This document shows, one piece after another, positions 1 to 7,033 of a stretch of 17,455 bases of DNA. The DNA lies in the NCBI GenBank assembly GCA_964385995.1, contig CAYLRF010000034.1, forward strand, positions 1 to 17,455, written 5' to 3'. The translations under genes and the position numbers were made by a program. Positions within the stretch are counted from its first letter, which is position 1. Every line of letters starts with the position of its first letter. The notes under the pieces were generated by a model. The model searched no databases. It was not told where the DNA came from and saw only the letters and a list, made by a program, of their open reading frames with translations. The DNA is from CAYLRF01 sp964385995. GTDB taxonomy: Bacteria > Bacillota > Clostridia > Lachnospirales > Lachnospiraceae.

Positions 1-554
1 GGCTCCACCACGCTTATGTCCGCGACCTTATACGTAAGCGTCCTCCCGCACGTTTCGACAGTGAAAATGTCTCCCTTTTTAAGCTCATCAAGTCTCGTAA
101 ACATGGCCGCCGCGGGCAGTCCCGTGTGCCCCGTGAGAATGGCGTGGCACCCTTTGCCGCCGACCGGTATCGACGAACCGTAAAGCAGCCCCGCGCCCCT
201 GTACAGGGCGCTCTTATCAGTGCCCATTATTATGGGAAGCTCGGCGTATATTTCTGGTATTTTTAATGTGCCTATTATCTCGCCGTCCTCATAGGGGGAT
301 TTAAGACTCTCGGGAAAACCCGCGACTTTCGCGGCGTTCGCGGTAAGACGCCTGTTATATTCTTCGGCCGCGGCGAGATCTTCCGCAAGTTCCTTCTTAC
401 GGACTTTTTCCGATTCTTCGCTTTCGTATTCCTTTACGTTTCTTACCACTTTATGCTCTCCGATAACCCTTACCGCAAGGGGCAGGGCGCAGATAAGACA
501 GGATGAGACGATAAGAAGCGCTTTAAGTTTTTGTCTTCCCCCGTTTTTTCTCAC
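1..554 (-). CDS. Class C-type (pilin) sortase, 3' end outside the window
   Basis: Membrane-anchored cysteine transpeptidase expected to link or anchor pilin-type proteins at their LPXTG signals on the outer face of the membrane. The visible 184 residues start at a GTG. They show a basic N-terminus, a hydrophobic segment at about residues 10-31, a charged and probably coiled stretch at 40-70, and the sortase core from about 91. The core includes LKIPEIYAELPIIMGT, GSSIPVGG and TGHTGLPAA with the catalytic-type His143, then MFTRLDELKKGD. This wording matches class C sortases. The catalytic Cys and Arg lie beyond the left edge, so integrity cannot be judged. The DPF/DPW lid motif common in class C is not obvious. 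The start lies 2 nt after the stop of the LPATG protein gene, so the pair is almost certainly cotranscribed and the sortase probably processes that protein. The ribosome site (AAGGGCGG, inside the upstream gene) is weak, which suggests translational coupling. Confidence 0.88.
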   Translation of the reverse strand, partial: MRKNGGRQKLKALLIVSSCLICALPLAVRVIGEHKVVRNVKEYESEESEKVRKKELAEDLAAAEEYNRRLTANAAKVAGFPESLKSPYEDGEIIGTLKIPEIYAELPIIMGTDKSALYRGAGLLYGSSIPVGGKGCHAILTGHTGLPAAAMFTRLDELKKGDIFTVETCGRTLTYKVADISVVE

Positions 555-556
555 GT

Positions 557-3500
557 CTAGGATCTTGGGCCGCCCTTCTTTCGACGATTTTTGCGCTCCA
601 TAAGCAAAACCGTACCGAGCAGGATGAGCCCCGCCGCCGTCGGGATGATAATGCCTCCGGCACCTGTCGCCGGCAGCCTTGTGCCGACATAGTTTGTAAC
701 CGACATGTTAAGCTCGCGATCCGCCTTCGTGCCCGAAAGAGTATACGCGCCGCCCGTCTCCTGCTTCTTCCCGTTTATATAAAGCTCGAAAATATCACGC
801 GCGGGGGTTGACTTTACCTTTATCTCGGTCACGACGGGGTTCCCGTCCTCATCAAGAGGCATCCTGTAACCGTCGGGTGCCTTCGTCTCAGTCAGCCAAT
901 AACTCACTTCGCAGCTTAAGCCGGCAAATTTAATCGTCCCGTCATCTTTGGTCTCCTCCTCTTTTATGAGCGACTTAAGATCCTTGTCGGCGTATAACGC
1001 GAACCTCGCTCCCGCCACGGCCTTTCCCTTATCGTTTAACTTATGCACGATGAGCGAAAACGGCGCGACTTCATCCTCGAAAGTGACTGACCCTCCCGCG
1101 CCGAGCGACTCGCATTGGACGAGTGACGTGTTCTTTGACGTAAATGTGATCACATTGTCCTCGCTGACGGTAAATGTCACGGTTTCGCCATTTAGAGTAT
1201 ATCCGTCCGCCGCCTTTATCTCCCGCAGACTGTGTTCGCCGTAATTTAAAGCGGTAAGCAAAAGCTTTCCGTCACTTCCGGTTGCGAGCGTCTCCTTGCC
1301 GCCCGGGTACGTATGCTCAAACGTCGCCCCGCTTATGGGGATCTTCGTGCCTTTCTGGTATTTTATGACTTCCAGATCAAGCGTGGCCTCAGACGCCAGC
1401 GGAGCCGCGAAAATCCCCGATCCTTCCTCCGTCCCTTCACCTTTTATCTCCACTGTGAAGATTTCGTCGCTTAAAAGATAACCCTCCGGCGCTTTTACCT
1501 CCCTGATGGTGACGACCCCTACGGGAAGCGCGGGCGCGCCGTCTTCGTCCTTATAAAGCTCATCTCCCGATATGAAATGCTCGCTGTCGTAACGGCAGTA
1601 TCCGTCCTCATCCGTCTCAAATACCCATGTTCTAACGGCGCTTACGTCTTTCGGATTTTCGGCCTCAGCCGCCCTTCTTTCCGCGGCCGCGTAATATTTC
1701 ATCTCGTACCGCGCGTGTGAAAGCGGCATCTCATGCGAGCTTTTTCCCGCCCTTGTCTGCTTTTTCACTTTCTTTAAAAATACATCCACCGGGTACATCT
1801 GAGGCGCGTCGGAAAGCTCTAAGATGACGGTATCGTCCTTTACCTCGACCCTGTGCGCCTCTTTATCCAGCGTGTATCCTTTCGGCGCTTTTATCTCCTT
1901 TACCCAGTAGACAGTGTCTTCTTCTACCTCAAGCGCTTCGCTTTCTCCGTCGGCGTCGGTGATTAAAGTCCCCGCCAGATCCTCTTTTTTGCAGTCCTTA
2001 TTTTTATATACTCCGTATACGGCGCCCGCGAGTGAGTAACAGGGATTGCCTTCCGTCACTTTGCTGTCGGCGGATTTTTTCATGAGCTTAACCTCGGGCG
2101 TTGAAATCCTCGGGTTATGAAGCGTCGGAAACTCAGGCAGCATTACGACGGGTTCTCCTTGCGCGTCAAACTGCACGCGAAATCCGATCGCGGGCACATT
2201 CCAGTTCGGATCGATATTCTCATCCCCCAGCAAATGCTTCTCGGGCGAGACCGTCTCCTTTATCATGTAATAATATCCCGTGGTCGGTATGCCCATCTCG
2301 GGCGTGATATCCGGCAGGTTATAATACGGGATGGCCGCGTCGCACGGGAAAGTAATGGAGTATGAACCGTCGCCGTTATCCGTAAAGTCTCCCACCCGGA
2401 TAAGATAGTCGCGCGAATCGCCGGTATGCACCGCGTCGGGATTTCCTATGTCATATCCCCACAGCTCGAATTTCGCGCCTTTTAGGGGTTTTTCGGTATC
2501 CGTCTCTTTTTTATAAATAGTGACGCTTACTTCCTTCGGATGATCGAGAAAGACAAATCCCCACTCCGGATGCTCAAAGCCCGAGTCCTCCAGTGTCTTC
2601 GCGTGCCAGCTTCCGTTTTCATCCAGATAGAAAACCCTTCCGTGCGGAGCGCCGTACCTCGCGTCGTCCGCGACCTCGGCATCGTTATATAAGGTGAACT
2701 CTCCCGTATATCCCGCGGGAGCGATTTCCTCGCGCACCATGAAGTATCCTGGATTATCGGACTGGCCTCTTGTGATACCCGAAAATGTGTAAGTTCCGTT
2801 GCCGGTTCCGTCCGGATTCGTATTCTCCGTCGCGCGGCTTATGGCTTTTGAGTAATTCTGCGTGCCGTTATCCCAGCCCCACAGGCTGAAGATCGCGCCC
2901 GCAACCGGCATGTCCCGTTTAAACCAGTCACGATATACCTGATCCGATGTGGTGCGCTTGGTGATCGTAAGGGGAAGATCGGATCTTATAAGGCACGCGA
3001 CATCCTGAATGTTTGATCCCGTGCCGGACGTATGGACACGGTATGCCCTAAATCCCCATATGATCGGATCCTCCTTTCCGGCCAAAAATCTGTTGTAATA
3101 TTCCTGCGCCCTGTTGCGGCTTGATGTATCTCCCCCGCTCAGTCCGCAAAGATACGTCGCGGCGTCAAAATCCGCTCCTCTGCTGCCAAAGTAAATCCCG
3201 TAATACCCCGGTCCGTCGGGGCCGTAATATATCGCCTTTCTCACGCGCTCATCGTCCCACTCAGTGGCGGGAGCGGTCCTCGCGGTGTTATTCGCCCATT
3301 GTCCGCGGCTGTTCTGGCAGCAAAATCCGTGGCCTGTGGCGCCTTCCACGTCGAAATACCCGTTATTTGCGCCGACGGTCGATCTGCCCCTTTGCCAAAC
3401 GGTTACATTCTGACCGTTTACGAACATGAGCCTTACGTCCCCTTTCCCGGCTCCGGTCATAAAAGCTCCCGCCTTACTGACGGCATTCGCTCCGATATTT

Positions 3501-3712
3501 CGTGTGTCCGCGCCGGTATCCAGGGCATTCGTGCCGGCGTCCGGGGCGTTCGCGCCGGCGTCCCGGGCATTCGCGCCGGTATCCTCTCCCGTAATATCCT
3601 TCACACCTTCATCCGTGCCCGCGAACGCGACGCCTCCCACCAGCAGTAAAACGCTCATAAACGCGCATACGAGCAGCTTCATTTTCAGTATATGTTTTTT
3701 TCTCGCATCCAT
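557..3712 (-). CDS. LPXTG-anchored SpaA-type pilin/adhesin with N-terminal thioester domain
   Basis: Large cell-wall surface protein (1051 residues), probably a pilus tip or backbone adhesin. Residues 1-31 form a signal peptide ending AFA. Residues 44-78 are a low-complexity linker of five seven-residue units such as DAGANAP. Residues about 90-245 look like a TQXA/thioester domain: VRKAIYYGPDGPGYYG is typical, the pair C131/C132 offers the Cys, and Gln236 in NIQDVA fits the TQXA glutamine. About six SpaA/Cna-B-like repeats follow (from roughly 247 to 1005). Each starts with a lysine strand (for example VSVTIYKK, LEVIKYQK) and most close with a glutamate motif such as EIKAPKGY, ETKAPDGY or REVKAPEGY, the pattern of intramolecular Lys-Asn/Asp isopeptide domains. 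The C-terminus has LPATG (1013-1017), a hydrophobic stretch and a basic tail. AAAGGAGGG lies about 15 nt before the ATG, a long spacing. The sortase downstream fits as its partner. The ligand is unknown. Confidence 0.9.
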   Translation of the reverse strand: MDARKKHILKMKLLVCAFMSVLLLVGGVAFAGTDEGVKDITGEDTGANARDAGANAPDAGTNALDTGADTRNIGANAVSKAGAFMTGAGKGDVRLMFVNGQNVTVWQRGRSTVGANNGYFDVEGATGHGFCCQNSRGQWANNTARTAPATEWDDERVRKAIYYGPDGPGYYGIYFGSRGADFDAATYLCGLSGGDTSSRNRAQEYYNRFLAGKEDPIIWGFRAYRVHTSGTGSNIQDVACLIRSDLPLTITKRTTSDQVYRDWFKRDMPVAGAIFSLWGWDNGTQNYSKAISRATENTNPDGTGNGTYTFSGITRGQSDNPGYFMVREEIAPAGYTGEFTLYNDAEVADDARYGAPHGRVFYLDENGSWHAKTLEDSGFEHPEWGFVFLDHPKEVSVTIYKKETDTEKPLKGAKFELWGYDIGNPDAVHTGDSRDYLIRVGDFTDNGDGSYSITFPCDAAIPYYNLPDITPEMGIPTTGYYYMIKETVSPEKHLLGDENIDPNWNVPAIGFRVQFDAQGEPVVMLPEFPTLHNPRISTPEVKLMKKSADSKVTEGNPCYSLAGAVYGVYKNKDCKKEDLAGTLITDADGESEALEVEEDTVYWVKEIKAPKGYTLDKEAHRVEVKDDTVILELSDAPQMYPVDVFLKKVKKQTRAGKSSHEMPLSHARYEMKYYAAAERRAAEAENPKDVSAVRTWVFETDEDGYCRYDSEHFISGDELYKDEDGAPALPVGVVTIREVKAPEGYLLSDEIFTVEIKGEGTEEGSGIFAAPLASEATLDLEVIKYQKGTKIPISGATFEHTYPGGKETLATGSDGKLLLTALNYGEHSLREIKAADGYTLNGETVTFTVSEDNVITFTSKNTSLVQCESLGAGGSVTFEDEVAPFSLIVHKLNDKGKAVAGARFALYADKDLKSLIKEEETKDDGTIKFAGLSCEVSYWLTETKAPDGYRMPLDEDGNPVVTEIKVKSTPARDIFELYINGKKQETGGAYTLSGTKADRELNMSVTNYVGTRLPATGAGGIIIPTAAGLILLGTVLLMERKNRRKKGGPRS
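3479..3583 (-). repeat. Five 21-bp in-frame tandem repeats coding a surface-protein linker
   Basis: Five contiguous 21-bp units encode DTGANAR, DAGANAP, DAGTNAL, DTGADTR and NIGANAV just after the signal peptide of the LPATG protein. The unit length is exactly seven codons, so copy number can change without breaking the frame. It probably acts as a flexible, possibly length-variable stalk between the membrane exit point and the thioester head. Confidence 0.85.
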
Positions 3713-3791
3713 CTTCGGTTAAAATTTCCCTCCTTTGCCGAATACATTTTCCAAACGCCGTCAAACTCTTAAAGGAATTTCCATGATGAAA

Positions 3792-3923
3792 ACTCATGGC
3801 AAAATACAGATAATCTTACGGTAAAAAGAAACTCATGATGAAACACAGATAAACCCATGGCGAAGAAACCATGATAAAATACAGATAAACCTATGGCGAA
3901 GAAACCATGATAGAAAAGAAATG
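3792..3923. repeat. Degenerate tandem repeat, 36-39 bp unit, about 3.5 copies
   Basis: Units at 3792-3830 (39 nt), 3831-3867 (37 nt) and 3868-3903 (36 nt), with a partial fourth from 3904. Shared words are AC(T)CATGAT, AAAATACAGATAAAC and ATGGCGAAGAA. Unit length is not kept at a multiple of three, so protein coding is unlikely even though one minus-strand frame stays open across it. It lies about 80-210 nt upstream of the surface-protein start, inside its likely leader or promoter region. Confidence 0.75.
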
Positions 3924-4021
3924 TCCGAATGAAAATTACAGAAACTTTAAAAGATCGCCAGATATACAAAACAACTTTATAAACTACTGTGCCAAACTCT
4001 ACCCTGCCTGTTTATATGTCA

Positions 4022-4054
4022 CGGATTGTTTTTTAAGCCTTATAAAACAATCCG
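4022..4054. other. Perfect 11-bp inverted repeat with 11-nt loop
   Basis: CGGATTGTTTT (4022-4032) and AAAACAATCCG (4044-4054) are exact reverse complements separated by 11 nt. Neither strand has a T-run after the hairpin, so a classical intrinsic terminator is not supported. It could be an operator or an RNA hairpin in the leader of the minus-strand surface-protein transcript. Confidence 0.6.
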
Positions 4055-4207
4055 GCTTATACGCGCATAACAACCGCCCCCTCCCTTCCAAGTCAAAAAA
4101 CTCCTAAGCTTCTGCCTCTTAACACGGAAATCCGGGATGAACATCCCAAAGACAAAAAAGAAACTGTGCGCCTGAAAGTGATGTTATCTTAATCTTCAAC
4201 CGGCCCT

Positions 4208-4264
4208 TTGTCAACGGGTTTTGAGAAAATTTTCTTGACAAGTTGCCCTGGTATATATGAGAAT
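4208..4264 (+). promoter_or_regulatory. Predicted sigma-A promoter of the pyrC unit with overlapping dyads
   Basis: A perfect -35 hexamer TTGACA (4235-4240) is followed after 18 nt by GAGAAT (4259-4264, four of six -10 matches) in an AT-rich context. Transcription would start near 4271, giving a leader of about 260 nt. The -35 box is one arm of an inverted repeat TTGTCAA (4208-4214) and TTGACAA (4235-4241). A 12-bp palindrome AGAAAATTTTCT lies between the arms at 4224-4235. This arrangement suggests a repressor or activator site, but the protein is unknown. Confidence 0.55.
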
Positions 4265-4286
4265 TATGCGCGAAGAGACGCCTTAC

Positions 4287-4514
4287 GATGTGCGATTCGG
4301 AAATGAAAAGTGCCTTTCGTTGCGCGGTTCGGAAATAAAAGGGCGCCGTTTAATGCGCGGTCCGGAAATGAAAGGACCCTTTTCGATGTGCGATTCGGAA
4401 ACGAAGGACGCCTTTCGTTACGCGGTTTGGAAATGATGGGGCGCTTTTCGTTGCGTGTTTCTGAAATGATGAGGCCCTTTACGATGTGTGTTTTTCGTAT
4501 GACGATGTGTTTTC
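4287..4514 (+). repeat. 33-bp tandem repeat array (about 7 units) in the pyrC leader
   Basis: Units start at 4287, 4319, 4352, 4385, 4417, 4450 and 4483 (lengths 32, 33, 33, 32, 33, 33, then a decayed last copy). The common core is TGCG.TTCGGAAATGA followed by a small dyad such as GAAAGGACCCTTTTC across each unit border. Units 1 and 4 are alike and both are 32 nt. Units 2 and 5 are also alike. The array therefore has a 98-bp higher-order period (4287-4384, 4385-4482, remnant from 4483). Mixed 32/33-nt lengths argue against coding. It lies between the predicted promoter and the pyrC start, so it would be transcribed as a chain of short hairpins. Confidence 0.85.
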
Positions 4515-4533
4515 ATAGTCCCGGGGGAGTCGC

Positions 4534-5829
4534 GTGCTGATAAAAAACGGTCTTGTGACGGATCCGGCGTCGGGACTGTGCCGCCGTATGGATCTTCGAA
4601 CTGAGGGGGATATCATCTCAGAGATGGGAAATCTCACGCCGAAAGACGCGGATGAGAAAATCATCGACGCTTCCGGTCTTACCGTGGCCCCGGGCTTCAT
4701 CGACAGCCACGCTCATTTCAGGGATCCGGGCTTTACCTATAAGGAAGATTTGCACACGGGGTCGCTAAGCGCGGCAAAAGGCGGGTACACATCCGTCATC
4801 TGCATGGCAAATACCGACCCGCCCGTGGATAAACCCGAAGTTCTTCTCGACATATTAAACCGCGCGAAAAATGAATCCGTCCGTATATATCAGGCCGCCG
4901 CGGTAAGCAGGGGATTAAAGGGAAATGAACTTACCGACTTTGAGGCTCTCGCCCGGTCGGGTGCCGTATCTTTCACGGACGACGGCTTCGCCCTCATGAA
5001 CGAAAAGCTTTGCGAAGAAGCCATGCGAAAAGCGGCGAAAATTCATAAGCCCCTCTGCCTTCATGAGGAAAATCGGGATCTGATCGCCGAAAACGGCATA
5101 AATCACGGGAAAATATCCGAGTTTTTCGGGATAGAAGGCTCTCCCGCCGAAGCCGAGGAGAGCATGGTAAAAAGAGACTTAAGGCTCGCCCGCGCGACCG
5201 GAGCCAAGGTCGTCATACAGCACGTAAGCAGCGCGGGTACCGTAAAACTTATAAGGAAAGCGAAAGAATCCGGCGTAGACGTTCACGCGGAGGCGACTCC
5301 TCATCATTTCGCTCTTACGGAAGACGCCGTTCTCACAAAAAAAAGCCTCGCGAAGGTAAATCCTCCCATCCGCGCCGAGAAAGACCGGCTCGCGATCATA
5401 GAGGGTCTGCGCGACGGCACCATCGACATGATAGCGACCGACCACGCGCCCCACTCGGACGCGGAAAAGGCGGCACAGCCTTTTTGGACGGCGCCAAGCG
5501 GCGTTATCGGCCTTGAAACCGCCTTCGGCGCGGGGATGACTTATCTGGTAAGACCGGGACACCTCACGCTTATGCAGCTTCTTTTTAAAATGACCTGCGC
5601 TCCCGCGAAAGTCTACTCTCTTCCCGGAGGCCGTATAACCCCGGGCGCGCCCGCGGATCTTACCGTCTTTGACCCCGACAGGGCCCGAAGGGCGGATACA
5701 TTCGCGTCAAAGTCATCTAACTGCGCCTTCGCGAAAGAGACGTTATACGGGTTGATCCGATATACTGTCCGCGGCGGAAGAATTATTTACGACTCGGAAA
5801 ATAAGATACGAAACGACGAGCTGACATAA
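4534..5829 (+). CDS. pyrC: Dihydroorotase (class I)
   Basis: Zinc amidohydrolase that cyclises N-carbamoyl-L-aspartate to dihydroorotate, the third step of pyrimidine synthesis, in the cytoplasm. The 431-residue protein has the expected length. Visible metal and substrate residues are DSHAHFRDPG (His59, His61, Arg63), Asp150 in FTDDG, His177 in LHEEN, His230 in IQHVSS, ATPHHF, and the catalytic-type Asp303 in ATDHAPH. The aspartate in FTDDG rather than a carboxylated lysine fits the class I (Bacillus/Aquifex-type) enzymes. Translation starts at a GTG, preceded by GGGGGAG with only about 4 nt spacing, which together with the repeat-filled leader may keep translation moderate. It is the first gene of a four-gene same-strand run. 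No other pyr genes are in the window. Confidence 0.96.
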   Translation: MLIKNGLVTDPASGLCRRMDLRTEGDIISEMGNLTPKDADEKIIDASGLTVAPGFIDSHAHFRDPGFTYKEDLHTGSLSAAKGGYTSVICMANTDPPVDKPEVLLDILNRAKNESVRIYQAAAVSRGLKGNELTDFEALARSGAVSFTDDGFALMNEKLCEEAMRKAAKIHKPLCLHEENRDLIAENGINHGKISEFFGIEGSPAEAEESMVKRDLRLARATGAKVVIQHVSSAGTVKLIRKAKESGVDVHAEATPHHFALTEDAVLTKKSLAKVNPPIRAEKDRLAIIEGLRDGTIDMIATDHAPHSDAEKAAQPFWTAPSGVIGLETAFGAGMTYLVRPGHLTLMQLLFKMTCAPAKVYSLPGGRITPGAPADLTVFDPDRARRADTFASKSSNCAFAKETLYGLIRYTVRGGRIIYDSENKIRNDELT

Positions 5830-5870
5830 GGGCTTTTGGTCCGACTCTTTAAGATCCGGGCGCGGCTCTC

Positions 5871-5875
5871 GGAGG
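5871..5875 (+). promoter_or_regulatory. Ribosome site fixing the glycosyltransferase start
   Basis: GGAGG eight nucleotides before ATG 5884. It decides for that ATG over an upstream in-frame GTG at 5836, which has no ribosome site and would add 16 residues before the MKVLILSC strand. Confidence 0.8.
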
Positions 5876-5883
5876 AAGATTTT

Positions 5884-7032
5884 ATGAAAGTATTGATTTT
5901 ATCATGCAGCACCGGCGGAGGACACAACACGGCGGGCAAAGCCATATGCGAAGCCCTTCGCGCCAAAGGGCATGAGGCGCTGATAGAAGATGCCATGACC
6001 TTCGGCGGCGAAAGGCTCACAAGATTTGTAAACGGCACCTACATAGGCATGGCCAGACACTTCCCGAGACTGTTCGGAATGGTATATAAGCTCGGAGATC
6101 TGGTAAGTTCCAACAGGCGAAAATCCCCGCTGTATTACGCGAACAGACTTCTCGCGAAAAAGCTTTACAAATATATCTCTGAAAACGGCTTTGACGCGGT
6201 CGTTGTCTCCCATCTTTTTCCGGCCGAGATACTGACCGCCGTACGTAAGCGCCTACCCGACGCGAAACTTCCCTATACTCTGGCGATTACCACGGATTAC
6301 ACCTGCTCCCCGTTCTGGGAAGAGACGGATTGCGACTGCTACGTTATCGCGCACGAGGCTTTGACCGCGGAATACGAAAAGGCCGGACTGGATGCGGAAA
6401 AGATCCGGACTTTCGGCATACCGGTCTCGTCCGCGTTCTCGGCTCCCTATGACGTAAGCGACTTAAGACGCACCGCCGGCATACCCGAAGACGCGCACGT
6501 CTATCTCATCGCGGGCGGAAGCATGGGTTACGACCTGATCAGCAGATTCGCGCTCGAATTTGCCGAGGGATTAAACGAAAATGAATACGCGGTGATCGTA
6601 TGCGGAAATAACAGAAAAATGCACTCGTACTTAAGAAGACACCTTTCCCGTTACACGAATGTAAAAGTCATAGGGTTTACCGAACACATGGCGAAATACC
6701 TCTCACTCGCGGACGTATTTTACTCCAAGCCCGGCGGAGCCTCGTCGACCGAGGCCGCGGTCAGAAACATCCCTCTGGTATTTCTGGACGACATCCCGGG
6801 GTGCGAGACGCATAACAGGGAATTTTTCATATCGCACGGCATGGCCACGAGGGCGCTGAACGTGCGCGAGGCGCTGACTGAGGGAAGGCGCCTTTGCGAA
6901 AGCAAATCGTGGGGCAGGGCGATGAAATTAAATCAGCGCAAATGTATCAATAAAAATGCCGCCTCGGATATCGTGAGTTTCCTTGAAGAGCAGGTGGCCG
7001 CCGCAAATTCCGATAACGGTACGGAGGCGTGA
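5884..7032 (+). CDS. MGDG synthase/UgtP-like diacylglycerol glycosyltransferase
   Basis: A GT28-type (GT-B fold) glycosyltransferase of 382 residues, expected to move a sugar from a nucleotide-sugar to diacylglycerol or a related lipid at the inner membrane surface, making glycolipid or lipoteichoic-acid anchors. The N-terminal domain opens with MKVLILSCSTGGGHNTAGKA, whose GGGHN motif is the MGDG-synthase signature. The C-terminal donor domain has an AGGSMGYDL segment and YSKPGGASSTEA (280-290) followed by the acidic DDIPGCETHN. The start is set by GGAGG at 5871-5875. The following plsY-like gene begins 1 nt after its stop and its ribosome site lies inside this gene, so the two products are likely made together. 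The sugar donor cannot be read from the sequence. MurG is a related alternative but lacks the GGGHN wording. Confidence 0.85.
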   Translation: MKVLILSCSTGGGHNTAGKAICEALRAKGHEALIEDAMTFGGERLTRFVNGTYIGMARHFPRLFGMVYKLGDLVSSNRRKSPLYYANRLLAKKLYKYISENGFDAVVVSHLFPAEILTAVRKRLPDAKLPYTLAITTDYTCSPFWEETDCDCYVIAHEALTAEYEKAGLDAEKIRTFGIPVSSAFSAPYDVSDLRRTAGIPEDAHVYLIAGGSMGYDLISRFALEFAEGLNENEYAVIVCGNNRKMHSYLRRHLSRYTNVKVIGFTEHMAKYLSLADVFYSKPGGASSTEAAVRNIPLVFLDDIPGCETHNREFFISHGMATRALNVREALTEGRRLCESKSWGRAMKLNQRKCINKNAASDIVSFLEEQVAAANSDNGTEA

Positions 7033-7033
7033 C

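Larger units (their letters stand above)
3713..4256. other. Gene-free, partly AT-rich intergenic stretch
   Basis: No convincing gene is seen here. Base composition is visibly richer in A and T than the flanking genes. It holds the ribosome site of the minus-strand surface protein (AAAGGAGGG, 3728-3736), a degenerate repeat array, a perfect 11-bp inverted repeat, a small GGGATG/CATCCC palindrome at 4134-4147 and the pyrC promoter. A promoter for the surface-protein operon must lie here on the minus strand. The best candidate hexamers I could find are poor, so none is annotated. Confidence 0.6.

Noticed and set aside
3907..4107. Open frame of 66 codons on the plus strand
   Set aside because: No convincing ribosome site, it starts inside the tandem repeat, its composition does not resemble the neighbouring genes, and no family was recognised.
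4287..4514. CRISPR array
   Set aside because: The units are contiguous with no unique spacers, copies are degenerate, and no cas gene is in the window.
4118..4533. Known riboswitch or PyrR attenuator ahead of pyrC
   Set aside because: No recognisable PyrR-binding hairpin/terminator pair or riboswitch core was found; the leader is occupied by the tandem array.
4257..4540. Short open frames running through the 33-bp array (for example 4257-4436 and 4310-4540), which look like an 11-residue repeat protein
   Set aside because: The units are a mix of 32 and 33 nt so the frame is not kept between copies, no ribosome site is present, and the longer frame runs over the pyrC start.
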